From NCBI GenBank assembly GCA_964588795.1, contig CAZPQN010000026.1, positions 1 through 34,250 of the forward strand: a stretch of 34,250 bases of DNA, written 5' to 3'. Below the pieces are notes generated by a model. It was not told the DNA's origin. It was given only the letters and a program-made list of their open reading frames with translations, and made no database searches. This document shows positions 1 to 8,305 of this stretch, piece after piece (the stretch's first letter is position 1; each line of letters begins with the position of its first letter). A program made the position numbers and the translations under genes. The stretch is from CAZPQN01 sp964588795 (lineage in GTDB: Bacteria; Fidelibacterota; UBA2242).

Positions 1-37
1 GTTTCAATCCTTGATTTGTTGGAAGTCGGATTCAGAC
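1..37 (-). CRISPR. Single CRISPR repeat at window edge (leader-proximal)
   Basis: The first 37 bases have the look of a 37-nt CRISPR repeat. They open with GTTTCAATCC, so the minus strand ends in GGATTGAAAC, the usual 3' end that yields the 8-nt crRNA handle ATTGAAAC. A short inverted repeat AATCC (6-10) / GGATT (28-32) lies inside. Read on the minus strand the repeat is co-oriented with the cas genes, the leader lies to its right, and the array continues off the left edge. Only one copy is visible, so the repeat length and array identity are inferred from the motif and the cas context. Confidence 0.75.
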
Positions 38-212
38 AGCAGAATCGGCGCAAGCGACTGAGATACCGCTTCTTAAGTGGAAAAAATTGCGATTATTTTG
101 CTGTTTTGAATCCATTGGTAAAGCTCGGATTGTCAAAAATCCAAGTCAATTTTATCGAATTTGACTTACACTAACAAGTTGATTTTCAATTCACAATGTC
201 AAAGAGCGGATA
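38..212 (-). promoter_or_regulatory. Putative CRISPR leader
   Basis: AT-rich non-coding stretch between the cas4 stop and the CRISPR repeat, on the side where a leader should be if the array is transcribed on the minus strand. It holds no second repeat. An inverted repeat AAGTCAA (143-149) / TTGACTT (161-167) is followed on the minus strand by GGATTTTTG, so it might act as a weak terminator for the cas operon or be a leader element. The leader call rests on position and base composition only. Confidence 0.55.
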
Positions 213-797
213 CTATACACAAATATTTTTATAAGTGCAGTCAATGCATTCATTCCGGTTGACGGTACGCGCCGGAATATTTTCGTCCTGAACAATTGTC
301 AATAGGTGATTGATGTCTTCAATCACTTTTTGGCGGGTTTTGGAATTATATTCGACTCTGACCTGCCGGTTTCCATCCCGGATGTAGAAGAGGAAGCCAC
401 ATTTAACCGGTTGTTGGGTTACGTCTTCTACCAACAGACAGTAGCTCAACATCTGGGTTTTATGAGAACGGTAAACGAAGTGTGGGTAAATCGCATATTT
501 GTAATCAATTGGTGCTAAGGAACCATCAACAAGAGTAACGACCTCATCTACGACGCCCCGCAGATGATATTTTTCACTGACCAAGAAGACATTCGACTCA
601 CGGGCAATCGCGCCGACTTTCTTCCAAAGGTAGTCTTTATTGTGCGACTGACGTTCTTCATGGACTTCCCGACCTTTCTGCACCTTATAGCGACGATCTT
701 CATACTGGGGAATTTTCAGCACGTTCATAAAGTAGATGAACCGCGGGCAGAAATAAAATTCCAATAATTCTGTTGGAGTGATCTTCAGTGATTCCAT
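213..797 (-). CDS. cas4: CRISPR-associated exonuclease Cas4
   Basis: Cas4 is a RecB-like nuclease with an iron-sulfur cluster that trims prespacers and selects PAM-proximal ends for Cas1-Cas2. The 194-residue protein starts at the ATG beginning MESLKITPTE; a longer frame to 980 would run through cas2 and its extra residues do not look like Cas4. Visible family marks are the N-terminal cysteine in YFCPR, GVVDEV and PIDYKYA of the nuclease core, QMLSY, and the C-terminal cluster CIDCTYKNIC that completes the four Fe-S cysteines. It follows cas2 by 73 bases on the same strand, whereas type I-B loci usually have cas4 before cas1. No strong Shine-Dalgarno sequence is seen. It is the last cas gene before the leader and array. 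Confidence 0.92.
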   Translation of the reverse strand: MESLKITPTELLEFYFCPRFIYFMNVLKIPQYEDRRYKVQKGREVHEERQSHNKDYLWKKVGAIARESNVFLVSEKYHLRGVVDEVVTLVDGSLAPIDYKYAIYPHFVYRSHKTQMLSYCLLVEDVTQQPVKCGFLFYIRDGNRQVRVEYNSKTRQKVIEDINHLLTIVQDENIPARTVNRNECIDCTYKNICV

Positions 798-870
798 AGC
801 TCGATATTTACCCAATATGCCAGCGGATTTAATCGTGAGTTCGGTAAATTGATTTTCGCAGAATAGTCGC

Positions 871-1176
871 TCAAAACAGCAGCGCCTTGATTTCGTCGGT
901 GACCAGTTTTTTATCGAACGCCTGCCCGGCGGTGATAACCTTTTTGAAGTCCGGTTCGCACATGGGAAATATATAAACACTATCGGTTTCTGGATCGATC
1001 AGATCTTTGACCTTCATGACCATTTCGTCTAAAAGAGTGCGGTTAATCGTACCCAGGAAGACTGATTTCTGGACGCGATAAAGTCCAGCTTGCTCGGTGG
1101 CTTTAATGACCTTGTTCCGGATTTTGTTCTTGGAAATGTCGTAAATCACCCAGACCAATTGCTCATTCGGTTGCAT
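871..1176 (-). CDS. cas2: CRISPR-associated endoribonuclease/adaptation protein Cas2
   Basis: Cas2 forms the central dimer of the Cas1-Cas2 integrase. The 101-residue protein starts at MQPNEQLV; the ORF is open upstream to 1284 but the family begins just before the first strand, seen here as WVIYDIS with the conserved aspartate. The small ferredoxin-like fold length is normal. The ATG lies inside the end of cas1 (14-base overlap), which points to translational coupling. The C-terminus, with FPMCEPDF, is ordinary for the family. Confidence 0.93.
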   Translation of the reverse strand: MQPNEQLVWVIYDISKNKIRNKVIKATEQAGLYRVQKSVFLGTINRTLLDEMVMKVKDLIDPETDSVYIFPMCEPDFKKVITAGQAFDKKLVTDEIKALLF

Positions 1177-2149
1177 TGAATTTCTCCAGAAGTTCCTGTG
1201 CAAAATGGTGCAGGTCAAGTTGGACAATGTCACGGCGGCGCACGTTCCGACCTTTATAATGGATCGCGTTATCGAGGTGTTCATTCAAAGCTGGCAGAAA
1301 GACTTTTTTACCGTCGGCGCTGAGGTTAAATCCATTAGCCAGCTTATCGAACAGATCTTTACGGATAGCTTTCTTGACAAATAAATCCAGAATAGTTTCT
1401 TCGGCCCAGATACGGTATTTCTCGATAACATCATAGACGAGAGAGACCTTATTGTAGTTGTCCACGTGGATGAAGCCGATATAAGGGTCAAGGCCGGCCA
1501 CTATCACCGCTTTTTCAACTACACCGTAGAGTACGGCATAGCCATAGTTAAGCAGGGCATTAAATTCGTCTTTGGCCGGCTGGCGACTGCGTCCTTCGAA
1601 AACAAAATGATCGGGAACGAATTGGGCAAAAATATCCCAGTAAGCTTTTCCGGCAGAACCCTCGATGCCGAGCAGGTGTTGGCGCACCTCAGCTATGGTG
1701 CCGTGCAGGTTTTTGACTTGTGCGAGAGCATTTTGAATGACATTCATTGCCGCGGTGATTTCGGCCGACAGCCGGGTCCGACGTTCGCGCATTGCGGTCA
1801 GGAAAGCCAGCTGGTTTTCGAATTTACTGCATACCCATTGTAATCCGTACGGAGTGCCTGCCGCGGAAGTAGATAATTGCAATTGGGCACGACGGATGCG
1901 CGTAGTGGAGCCCATGCGGGCATGCCAGAAGCGGCCGACCGGATCGCCGTACTTATTCAGGATAAGGATGTCAATATTGTATTGCAGGGCAAGTTCGACA
2001 GCGTCTGAGGAAATGTTCGTTCCCGTGAAGATTAGGATCGAAGAGACTTTATTGGGCGAAATGATATGCCGTTCACCATTGGAAAAAATCTCAAACATGG
2101 CGCCTTTTCTGGATATTGAAGAACCAAAAGTGGATAGAATGATCTGCAT
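1163..2149 (-). CDS. cas1: CRISPR-associated integrase Cas1
   Basis: Cas1 is the metal-dependent integrase that inserts spacers at the leader end of the array. The 328-residue product begins MQIILSTFGS. The C-terminal catalytic domain shows E163 in GIEGSAGKAYW, H228 in GFIHVDNYN and D240/E243 in SLVYDVIE, the expected metal ligands, so it should be active. The N-terminal beta-domain includes ILIFTGTNISS. It follows cas3 by 55 bases and overlaps cas2. Type I-B Cas1 proteins are usually of this length. Confidence 0.96.
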   Translation of the reverse strand: MQIILSTFGSSISRKGAMFEIFSNGERHIISPNKVSSILIFTGTNISSDAVELALQYNIDILILNKYGDPVGRFWHARMGSTTRIRRAQLQLSTSAAGTPYGLQWVCSKFENQLAFLTAMRERRTRLSAEITAAMNVIQNALAQVKNLHGTIAEVRQHLLGIEGSAGKAYWDIFAQFVPDHFVFEGRSRQPAKDEFNALLNYGYAVLYGVVEKAVIVAGLDPYIGFIHVDNYNKVSLVYDVIEKYRIWAEETILDLFVKKAIRKDLFDKLANGFNLSADGKKVFLPALNEHLDNAIHYKGRNVRRRDIVQLDLHHFAQELLEKFNATE

Positions 2150-2204
2150 ATCAATTCTCCGGCACTACGAATTTATACGCATCGAGATGTACACAGCCAA
2201 ATCC

Positions 2205-4592
2205 TTAAAAATATATTGTGCTATTTATCTCAGGCAATTCACAATCCGGGTCGAATCCTGTAATTGAATTATAAAATTGATCAACCTGAGATCGTTTTAA
2301 ATGATAAATACCGTACTCGCTATCTCTCTTAAGACACTTTTTAGGAACATTGATGATATATCCGGCTAAATCTCGGCGGGCGGCTTTCAGAAGGACATTA
2401 TTCTCAAAACTCTTTTCCTTGGTAATGAGACTGTAATATGTTTGCCAAGCCTGTTCCGCTTCCTCGTCCATCTCTATGAATACTGATTGACAATAGTCTT
2501 GGCCTATCAGTTCAAATTTATCCGAAAATGGTTTGCCATTTTCATCGGTGTATTCCAGCGCCGACATGGCGGTTAAGATTTCTGAAGATATTTTCTGGGA
2601 GCCGTCGACAGCGACTTGTTGGTAATAATCATTAGCTAGGTCATAGAACATTGACTCATCGATGATGTTTTTACCTAGCAGCACCTTTTTAGTTTTTTCA
2701 AGTAGAAAGCGGTCATAAATCTGCGAGGGTTTCCAGCCATTTGAATCTTTGATGGATACGAGAAATATTTTACCAATGAATCCCTGGCGACATTCCCGGT
2801 TACATCGACCACAGGTTTGAAAGATACTATCCAATGGGGCAAAATCACGAACCACGATGTCCAGATCAATATCCACTCCGGCTTCAACTAACTGCGTGGA
2901 TATGACAAGAATAGGTTTTTTTCTTGCCCCATTCGCGATGGATTTAATCCTCATTAGTCTGTCTTTTGGAATGACATGAGAAGATAAATATTCGATGCGA
3001 TGAGGAATATCAAGGTTGGAACAGTACTGATATAGTTCGCGTGCCGAGCGAACGGTATTCAAAACCACAAGGATATCTCTTGTCGGGTGGTCTCTAATGA
3101 CCGTTTCCACCCAGGTGCAAAATCGGTCCCATTCCATTTCTTCTTGGGATAAATTCGACAGATCAATTGCAATTCTGGAGAGATTTTTAAATAATTCTTC
3201 TTTCCCGATAACTAGTTCCTTGATCTCATTTTTTATCTCGGAGAAAATTAACGGCATGGTTGCAGTCACGAAAATTATTCTTGAATTCAGTAATTCGGCC
3301 GTTTTCTGAAGAGCGGTTTTAACCAATGACCAATAATCATGCGGAATTGTCTGCACTTCATCTAGGATAATAACGGCATCCGAAAAACGGTGAAATTTCC
3401 GGAGACTGGCATTTCCATTACTAATCAATGAAAGTAGAAATTGTACAAAGGTTGTAACGACGAGTTTGCTTTCCCAGCCTTCAATTAAATGCAAGGCCCT
3501 ATCGGGTGAATAAAATGACTCTGATTCGTTATAATTTTGATGTCTATACCTAATTTCAGCGAGATGATGGTGTTTGAGCAGAATGTTTGATTCGTCGGGC
3601 AAATGGGCAAAAGAGCGGATTTTATCAAACACCTCGAAATTTTGGTCTATTACGGAAGTAAATGGAAGGCAATAGATAATATGTGACAATCCAAATTTTT
3701 CCCGGATTTTTAAGGCGGCAAATAGCGCCGAAATGGTTTTCCCTGAGCCTGTGGGAGCATTAATGGAAAATACTCTCTCTGATTCGTCACACGTATCAAT
3801 TGCATCATTGACATTTTGAAATATTATTTCTCGAATATTATTGATTTTCTTTTCTTCATCATCCTTTAAAGTGGACCTAAAGTTGTTCACTGCTTTACTC
3901 GCCAAAACCGGTGCCTCCAACATGACATCAGAGTGGAATATTGCATCAGATTTATCGGCATTGGTCAATAAAGAGTATAAAAGATTAACAATAAAATAAT
4001 GTTCGAGAGTAAATCTTCTATCCAGTCGTTTGATTTCCCCGAAACGTCTAAATTTTCCGCTCTTCACTTCGTTCAAAACGATTTTCAGAAAATCCGTCCT
4101 GACAAAATCAGCTAATCCATAATCTTTGATTATTTCCCGATATTCATCAAAATCAATATAATCTGATTGACGGTGACAGATTTCATACTCATCGTCGGTG
4201 ATTGTCAGAAGATTCTGATAGGATTCCAGATCACCATGATGTCGGCGGACAATCAGAAATCCAACAGCAGGAAGGAATAAATTATCCCGAAAGCTTTCAG
4301 CAAGAACACCAAAGGTCATAAAAGCTGAAATGAGCCCATGTTGGCGTAAAGATCGCTCATTCGCGGAGAATTTTCCCTCAAGATTGGTTATATATTTCTG
4401 AAACCAGGGCGTTGCTTTTCCGAAGTCGTGAAAAAGTGAAGAGACTTTCAGGACATCTTTAAGATCAGATGTTGAAAAAGATGGAAAATGGCAGGAGCAT
4501 TCAGCAAACCGCATATCGGCATTCCGCCAGACCCCGACGATATGTTCATGTAGCAACCGATCCGGGTGAGATTTTAGTTTAAAGCAATACAA
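2205..4592 (-). CDS. cas3: CRISPR-associated helicase/nuclease Cas3 (HD domain N-terminal)
   Basis: Cas3 is recruited by target-bound Cascade, unwinds DNA as a superfamily 2 helicase and degrades it with its HD nuclease. The proposed start is TTG at 4592-4590, giving 795 residues beginning LYCFKLKSHPDRLL (the TTG read as Met) after the ribosome-binding GGGGAG at 4602-4597, because the family normally starts just before a HPDRLL-type motif. ATGs at 4652 and 4700 would overlap cas5 by 74-122 bases. The HD domain shows FHDFGKA near residue 55, RRHHGD near 118 and a late NADKSD. The helicase shows Walker A APTGSGKT near 280, DEVQ near 412 (a normal Cas3 variant of DEAH), FVTATMP, and motif VI QTCGRCNR. 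The TTG start overlaps the cas5 end by 14 bases, suggesting coupling. Confidence 0.92.
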   Translation of the reverse strand: MYCFKLKSHPDRLLHEHIVGVWRNADMRFAECSCHFPSFSTSDLKDVLKVSSLFHDFGKATPWFQKYITNLEGKFSANERSLRQHGLISAFMTFGVLAESFRDNLFLPAVGFLIVRRHHGDLESYQNLLTITDDEYEICHRQSDYIDFDEYREIIKDYGLADFVRTDFLKIVLNEVKSGKFRRFGEIKRLDRRFTLEHYFIVNLLYSLLTNADKSDAIFHSDVMLEAPVLASKAVNNFRSTLKDDEEKKINNIREIIFQNVNDAIDTCDESERVFSINAPTGSGKTISALFAALKIREKFGLSHIIYCLPFTSVIDQNFEVFDKIRSFAHLPDESNILLKHHHLAEIRYRHQNYNESESFYSPDRALHLIEGWESKLVVTTFVQFLLSLISNGNASLRKFHRFSDAVIILDEVQTIPHDYWSLVKTALQKTAELLNSRIIFVTATMPLIFSEIKNEIKELVIGKEELFKNLSRIAIDLSNLSQEEMEWDRFCTWVETVIRDHPTRDILVVLNTVRSARELYQYCSNLDIPHRIEYLSSHVIPKDRLMRIKSIANGARKKPILVISTQLVEAGVDIDLDIVVRDFAPLDSIFQTCGRCNRECRQGFIGKIFLVSIKDSNGWKPSQIYDRFLLEKTKKVLLGKNIIDESMFYDLANDYYQQVAVDGSQKISSEILTAMSALEYTDENGKPFSDKFELIGQDYCQSVFIEMDEEAEQAWQTYYSLITKEKSFENNVLLKAARRDLAGYIINVPKKCLKRDSEYGIYHLKRSQVDQFYNSITGFDPDCELPEINSTIYF

Positions 4593-5286
4593 TCCGCTCC
4601 CCGTTACTGAGCTCTTCAAATTCCCTGACGCTTGCCCGTAAATTTTGACCATTATTATCAAACAGGTATTCACTGTACCGCTCGACTTCCCGGCCGCCAT
4701 CTGTTTTCATCCGGACTGGGATGCGTGTGGAATAAATTACCCGCTCTTCGAATTGAACTTCTTTAAGAATATCTTTGCGTATTACGGAACAAATTTCAAC
4801 AAACCGGTCATCAATCACTTTTGTCTGTCCCTCAAATAAACCGATATAAGAGTAATCGGCCAGATTCCATGCCAGTCCCAGGGAAACGGTATAATAGGAC
4901 TCGTGGTTCTGGACGGAATTGATCAATATCTTAAATAGTTCTTGATTATCCCAGGCAAACCAGATTCTAAACGTTCCGTCCTTGATGAACTCCAGGGTTG
5001 TCCGTTTATGTTCTTCAAATCGGGAGAAGTGCTTTGGAAGGGTTGTCTTTAGAGTATTAATCGGGATTACGACTTTCTTAATTGGTTTGCGGATCCCAAT
5101 AGCCAGACGATAAGAATTTTCGGGGAAATAATGCCAATAATGCTCCTTATCCAAACCAATTATCGCCGAAATCATACCGATTACTGCGGTTCCGGGTGGG
5201 AAGCCAAAGGTTTGAGGAGACATTGTTGTGAATGGTTTTTTGAACTGAGCTAAGTCAGCTCTCACGTCAAATACAAGATACTGCAT
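4579..5286 (-). CDS. cas5: Type I-B Cascade subunit Cas5
   Basis: Cas5 caps the crRNA 5' handle in Cascade. The 235-residue protein has the family N-terminus: a strand MQYLVFDVRAD, then AQFKKPFTT and the FGFPPGTAVIGMI segment typical of Cas5 of the I-B (Cas5h) type. The start ATG has AAGGAG about six bases upstream. It lies 12 bases after cas7 and its 3' end overlaps the proposed cas3 start. It reads as intact. Confidence 0.92.
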   Translation of the reverse strand: MQYLVFDVRADLAQFKKPFTTMSPQTFGFPPGTAVIGMISAIIGLDKEHYWHYFPENSYRLAIGIRKPIKKVVIPINTLKTTLPKHFSRFEEHKRTTLEFIKDGTFRIWFAWDNQELFKILINSVQNHESYYTVSLGLAWNLADYSYIGLFEGQTKVIDDRFVEICSVIRKDILKEVQFEERVIYSTRIPVRMKTDGGREVERYSEYLFDNNGQNLRASVREFEELSNGERIVLL

Positions 5287-5298
5287 GTATTCTCCTTC

Positions 5299-6198
5299 TT
5301 ACAGGTTCAGAGCCCTCCAATCAGACGGAACGGTTATTTGTAATCCAGGATCTTTTTGATAGCGGATTTCCAGGATATGTTGTCTATTACTTTGGATAGC
5401 CGCTGCCAGGATACTTGTATCCAGTGAAAAATCATTCAATCCCCGGATTTTCAGTTCATTCATCGCGCTGACTATCTTGATCTTTTTGTCAAGATCGCCG
5501 ATAAAATAATTCGGGGTTTTATAGATGATTTGCACTAGTAGACGAGGTTGCTGACCAAATTTACTCCGACTGATCAGGTTTTTCGTCCCGTGCCACATCG
5601 CTTCGAGCAGGAGCGCTTCGTCTTCGATGGTCATGCCGGTATGCTTGGCGGCGTTTTGATTGATAATGCCGTGAAAAGCAATAAAGGAATAAAAAAGAAC
5701 GTACTCTTCCCTAAAGGTTCGTTGTTTAGCACCTGGCTTTGAGGCAAATGCTCCGGTGCCTTGAATATGTTTCATTTCTACTTTATGCAAAGAACGTCCC
5801 ATTTTAAATTGAACCGGTCCCGTATACGTGAAAGAATCTTTTTCTAAAGGCAACACTCCTCCAAATAGCCGGATATCAATGCATTTTTTTAATATGTCAT
5901 CTTTGTTATTCGAAAAATCGGAAGCACGTGTTTTTCCATCTTGAATTCCTTTATTTTCATCTCCGGCGATGAATTTCTCCTGGACAAAAACATCCTTATC
6001 GCCTTTACCATCATACCCTTTGTACTCGATGAAATAATCTCGTATCGTACGTTTTAGGCGGACATCAGTTACAAAGTTCGTTCCGGTTTCTTCATCAATC
6101 CGGGGTTTGTTCTCATCCAGCGGATCGCCGTTAGGGTTGGCATCAGTGACGTCATAGCAAAAAAGCAATTCACTCCGGTTTTTAATAATCTCACTCAT
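5299..6198 (-). CDS. cas7: Type I-B Cascade backbone subunit Cas7 (Csh2)
   Basis: Cas7 forms the helical backbone that holds the crRNA spacer. This 299-residue protein shows the Csh2/Cst2-type signature at residues 15-55: DANPNGDP, then NKPRID and VTDVRLKRTIRDY, followed by FTYTGPVQF and KMGRSLHKVE in the middle. AAGGAG lies seven bases before the ATG. It overlaps the end of cas8b by 8 bases, so the two are probably coupled and made in a fixed ratio along the Cascade operon. Confidence 0.95.
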   Translation of the reverse strand: MSEIIKNRSELLFCYDVTDANPNGDPLDENKPRIDEETGTNFVTDVRLKRTIRDYFIEYKGYDGKGDKDVFVQEKFIAGDENKGIQDGKTRASDFSNNKDDILKKCIDIRLFGGVLPLEKDSFTYTGPVQFKMGRSLHKVEMKHIQGTGAFASKPGAKQRTFREEYVLFYSFIAFHGIINQNAAKHTGMTIEDEALLLEAMWHGTKNLISRSKFGQQPRLLVQIIYKTPNYFIGDLDKKIKIVSAMNELKIRGLNDFSLDTSILAAAIQSNRQHILEIRYQKDPGLQITVPSDWRALNL

Positions 6199-7978
6199 TT
6201 TCAGCTCCTTCTTTTTCTTCTTCTTTTGATTTGAATTGTTTGTTACGGTTCATTCCCATGGCGAAATAGAAACTGATTTCATCCACGCTTTGGGTGCGTA
6301 AGTCCGGCTCGCCGGATTCAAGTAGAATGGCTATTATCTCTTCCAATTCACGATAATAGTTCTTCTTGTACTGCTCCAGTTTGTTGATACATTCCGGTAA
6401 AAGTCGCTTAATCGTATGATAGTCAATTTTGAGACCATTAAGCCGGTCTCGGAATGGAGTCGCTCCCCGCTCCTGCCATTGAATATCAAGGACATTCTGC
6501 GCCAAAACCCCGAGGAGGAATACGGCTTTTTTCCAGTCAGCATCGTAAAACTCCGGATGTGTGCGAAAATAATCCTCATACTTGTTTTCCATTTTCACCT
6601 CCAGTTTATTTTGTGGGTTGTTGATTAAATTGAGTGCGTACAGAAATTTAAAAAAGATCATGGCTTTTTGAATTTCGTAGAAAAGTTGATTCTGTCTGAA
6701 CTTTTCTGAGATTGTATTTGAAATTTGATGTAGGATGAATTGTTTATCAATTAGGCGGTTTTTCAGGATTTTGGTGGTGAGATCAAGAAAATCGTTATTG
6801 AACTTAGAATCGAAGAAGGTCTTGATGATGCCAAAATTGAAAGAAAGGTTATCAGGTGTAGCTTTTTGATATAGTCCTTTAATTTCATGGAAATCCCGGT
6901 GTTTTTCGACTGTCTTTTTTGCGTGGATGATTTTTTGGAATCGTGAAGGTAAAATATCCTCGGCTTCCTGTAAGATTTTAAACTCACTATTACTTTCTTT
7001 GAAAAACAAAAAGGTAAAAGTCGCCTGATCTTTTTGGGCCGCTAAGGTTTCAAAAACCTCATCTTCCATTTCGCGACTACGTTGGAGATTTTTTTCGTGT
7101 TTCTGTTTAAACGAAAGGTCCGCAAAATTGCGCTGTATGTCTTCAAGCATCGGGGAAAAATCATCGCGCTCGATTGTCGGCGCAGGTATCAATAAATAGT
7201 TATTTCCATAAAAGTACCTTTGGAAATTCTTCTGAATCCATTCCTTTCCTGTTCTTAGATGCGTAGCACAGGTTGGACAGACCGGATAATTCTTCCAGGT
7301 CCCTTCACGCTGAAATCCGCCGGCTATATAGGCATACTCATTAGCAGAATAAAAATTATATGTACTACAAAAGCCGTATGTGATAGGACTTCTATTCCCA
7401 CAGATATAACACAAGTTATTATTACCCGCTGAAGTCACTCCGTATTTAGTGTAATAATCGCGATATTGATCATGCATGAGATCGTCAATAATGGGCTTGA
7501 AATATTCACTTTCTCCGGGTAATTTACCATTAATTCGGACAGTACAGATATTTGACTGATTCGGGTCAATTTTTTCAGATACAATATCAATCAAGTTCGT
7601 TAAAAAATCGTTGAAGGTTTTAGCGATTATTTTAAGTCTAGGATTTATCATGGAGTCATTTTCAAGAGTCGCTTTTATTTTTTCGAGAGATTTACGAATA
7701 TTTTTTCGTTGCTCTTCTGATTTATTATTAAAACCTATTTGGTAGGAAGGAAATGCGGACTTTTTTTGTCCTGCTGATGATTTGAGTAGAACTTTTTCAT
7801 TCTTTGATTGATCAAACTGAATAATATCCGTCCCAACAAAAGAGCATTCGTTTTCATCCAATTTAAAATCCAAAACGATCACGTTTCCCGATGTAATCTG
7901 AAGATTCAGATTAAGAGGATTTTGCAAACCACTGACCTTAGTGATATTTTCCCCGATGACTTTGAGTTTATTTAGCAT
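6191..7978 (-). CDS. cas8b: Type I-B Cascade large subunit Cas8b (Csh1/TM1802 family)
   Basis: Cas8b is the large Cascade subunit that recognises the PAM and recruits Cas3. The assignment rests on position directly before cas7-cas5-cas3, on the size (595 residues) and on the zinc-finger-like cysteine pairs of the Csh1/TM1802 group: C190-x2-C193 in LCYICGNRS and C234-x2-C237 in VCPTCATH. The rest is poorly conserved, as is usual for Cas8. The ATG has AGGAGG five bases upstream (7987-7983). It is the first Cascade gene after the palindrome/transposase insertion and could be driven either by read-through from cas6 or by a promoter inside that interval; I cannot pick a convincing promoter. Confidence 0.88.
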   Translation of the reverse strand: MLNKLKVIGENITKVSGLQNPLNLNLQITSGNVIVLDFKLDENECSFVGTDIIQFDQSKNEKVLLKSSAGQKKSAFPSYQIGFNNKSEEQRKNIRKSLEKIKATLENDSMINPRLKIIAKTFNDFLTNLIDIVSEKIDPNQSNICTVRINGKLPGESEYFKPIIDDLMHDQYRDYYTKYGVTSAGNNNLCYICGNRSPITYGFCSTYNFYSANEYAYIAGGFQREGTWKNYPVCPTCATHLRTGKEWIQKNFQRYFYGNNYLLIPAPTIERDDFSPMLEDIQRNFADLSFKQKHEKNLQRSREMEDEVFETLAAQKDQATFTFLFFKESNSEFKILQEAEDILPSRFQKIIHAKKTVEKHRDFHEIKGLYQKATPDNLSFNFGIIKTFFDSKFNNDFLDLTTKILKNRLIDKQFILHQISNTISEKFRQNQLFYEIQKAMIFFKFLYALNLINNPQNKLEVKMENKYEDYFRTHPEFYDADWKKAVFLLGVLAQNVLDIQWQERGATPFRDRLNGLKIDYHTIKRLLPECINKLEQYKKNYYRELEEIIAILLESGEPDLRTQSVDEISFYFAMGMNRNKQFKSKEEEKEGAENE

Positions 7979-7992
7979 CTTGCCTCCTATGA

Positions 7993-8007
7993 CCCACGAA
8001 TGAATTT
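7993..8007 (+). repeat. Degenerate half of REP-like palindrome
   Basis: The left arm and centre CCCACGAATGAATT match the intact palindromes nearby, but the right arm is lost (TCCCGATGG follows). It sits only 15 bases upstream of the cas8b ATG on the minus strand. A further decayed unit may lie at 8014-8033, exactly 51 bases before the next intact copy, where only the right arm AGCTGTGGG is recognisable. Confidence 0.5.
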
Positions 8008-8064
8008 CCCGATGGATTGGGACGAGCTGTGGGTTGATGGGTATTGTGGATTGGGATTGATAAT

Positions 8065-8084
8065 CCCATGACTGAAGTCATGGG
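8065..8084 (+). repeat. REP-like palindrome 1
   Basis: Perfect inverted repeat CCCATGACT-GA-AGTCATGGG, nine-base arms with centre TGAA. Exactly 51 bases before palindrome 2. Part of the family flanking the RAYT gene. Confidence 0.92.
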
Positions 8085-8115
8085 GTGCCGGATAATATAG
8101 GTATGTTGGGCAATT

Positions 8116-8135
8116 CCCATGATTGAAATCATGGG
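8116..8135 (+). repeat. REP-like palindrome 2
   Basis: Perfect inverted repeat CCCATGATT-GA-AATCATGGG. It differs from palindrome 1 at position 8 and compensates at position 13, so pairing is kept. The interval to palindrome 1 is 31 bases. Confidence 0.92.
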
Positions 8136-8176
8136 TTGCGGGTGATGCGAGGGAATAATCCCGACAATCGAAATAG

Positions 8177-8196
8177 TCCACGAATTCATTCGTGGA
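8177..8196 (-). repeat. REP-like palindrome 3, inverted orientation
   Basis: TCCACGAAT-TC-ATTCGTGGA on the plus strand; the centre is TTCA instead of TGAA, so this copy is turned round relative to the other five. The outermost pair is T-A instead of C-G, again compensated. It lies nine bases from the assembly gap, on the 3' side of the transposase gene. Confidence 0.88.
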
Positions 8197-8205
8197 TACA
8201 ATAGC

Positions 8206-8305
8206 NNNNNNNNNNNNNNNNNNNNNNNNNNNNNNNNNNNNNNNNNNNNNNNNNNNNNNNNNNNNNNNNNNNNNNNNNNNNNNNNNNNNNNNNNNNNNNN
8301 NNNNN
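8206..8305. other. Assembly gap (100 N)
   Basis: Exactly 100 undetermined bases, the usual placeholder for a scaffold join of unknown size. It removes the 3' end of the transposase gene and possibly further palindrome copies. Similar palindromes and co-oriented cas genes on both sides make the join plausible but the true distance is unknown. Confidence 0.99.

Noticed and set aside
7987..8181. Minus-strand 64-residue frame between the gap and cas8b.
   Set aside because: Same reason: translated palindromes; it covers the cas8b leader.
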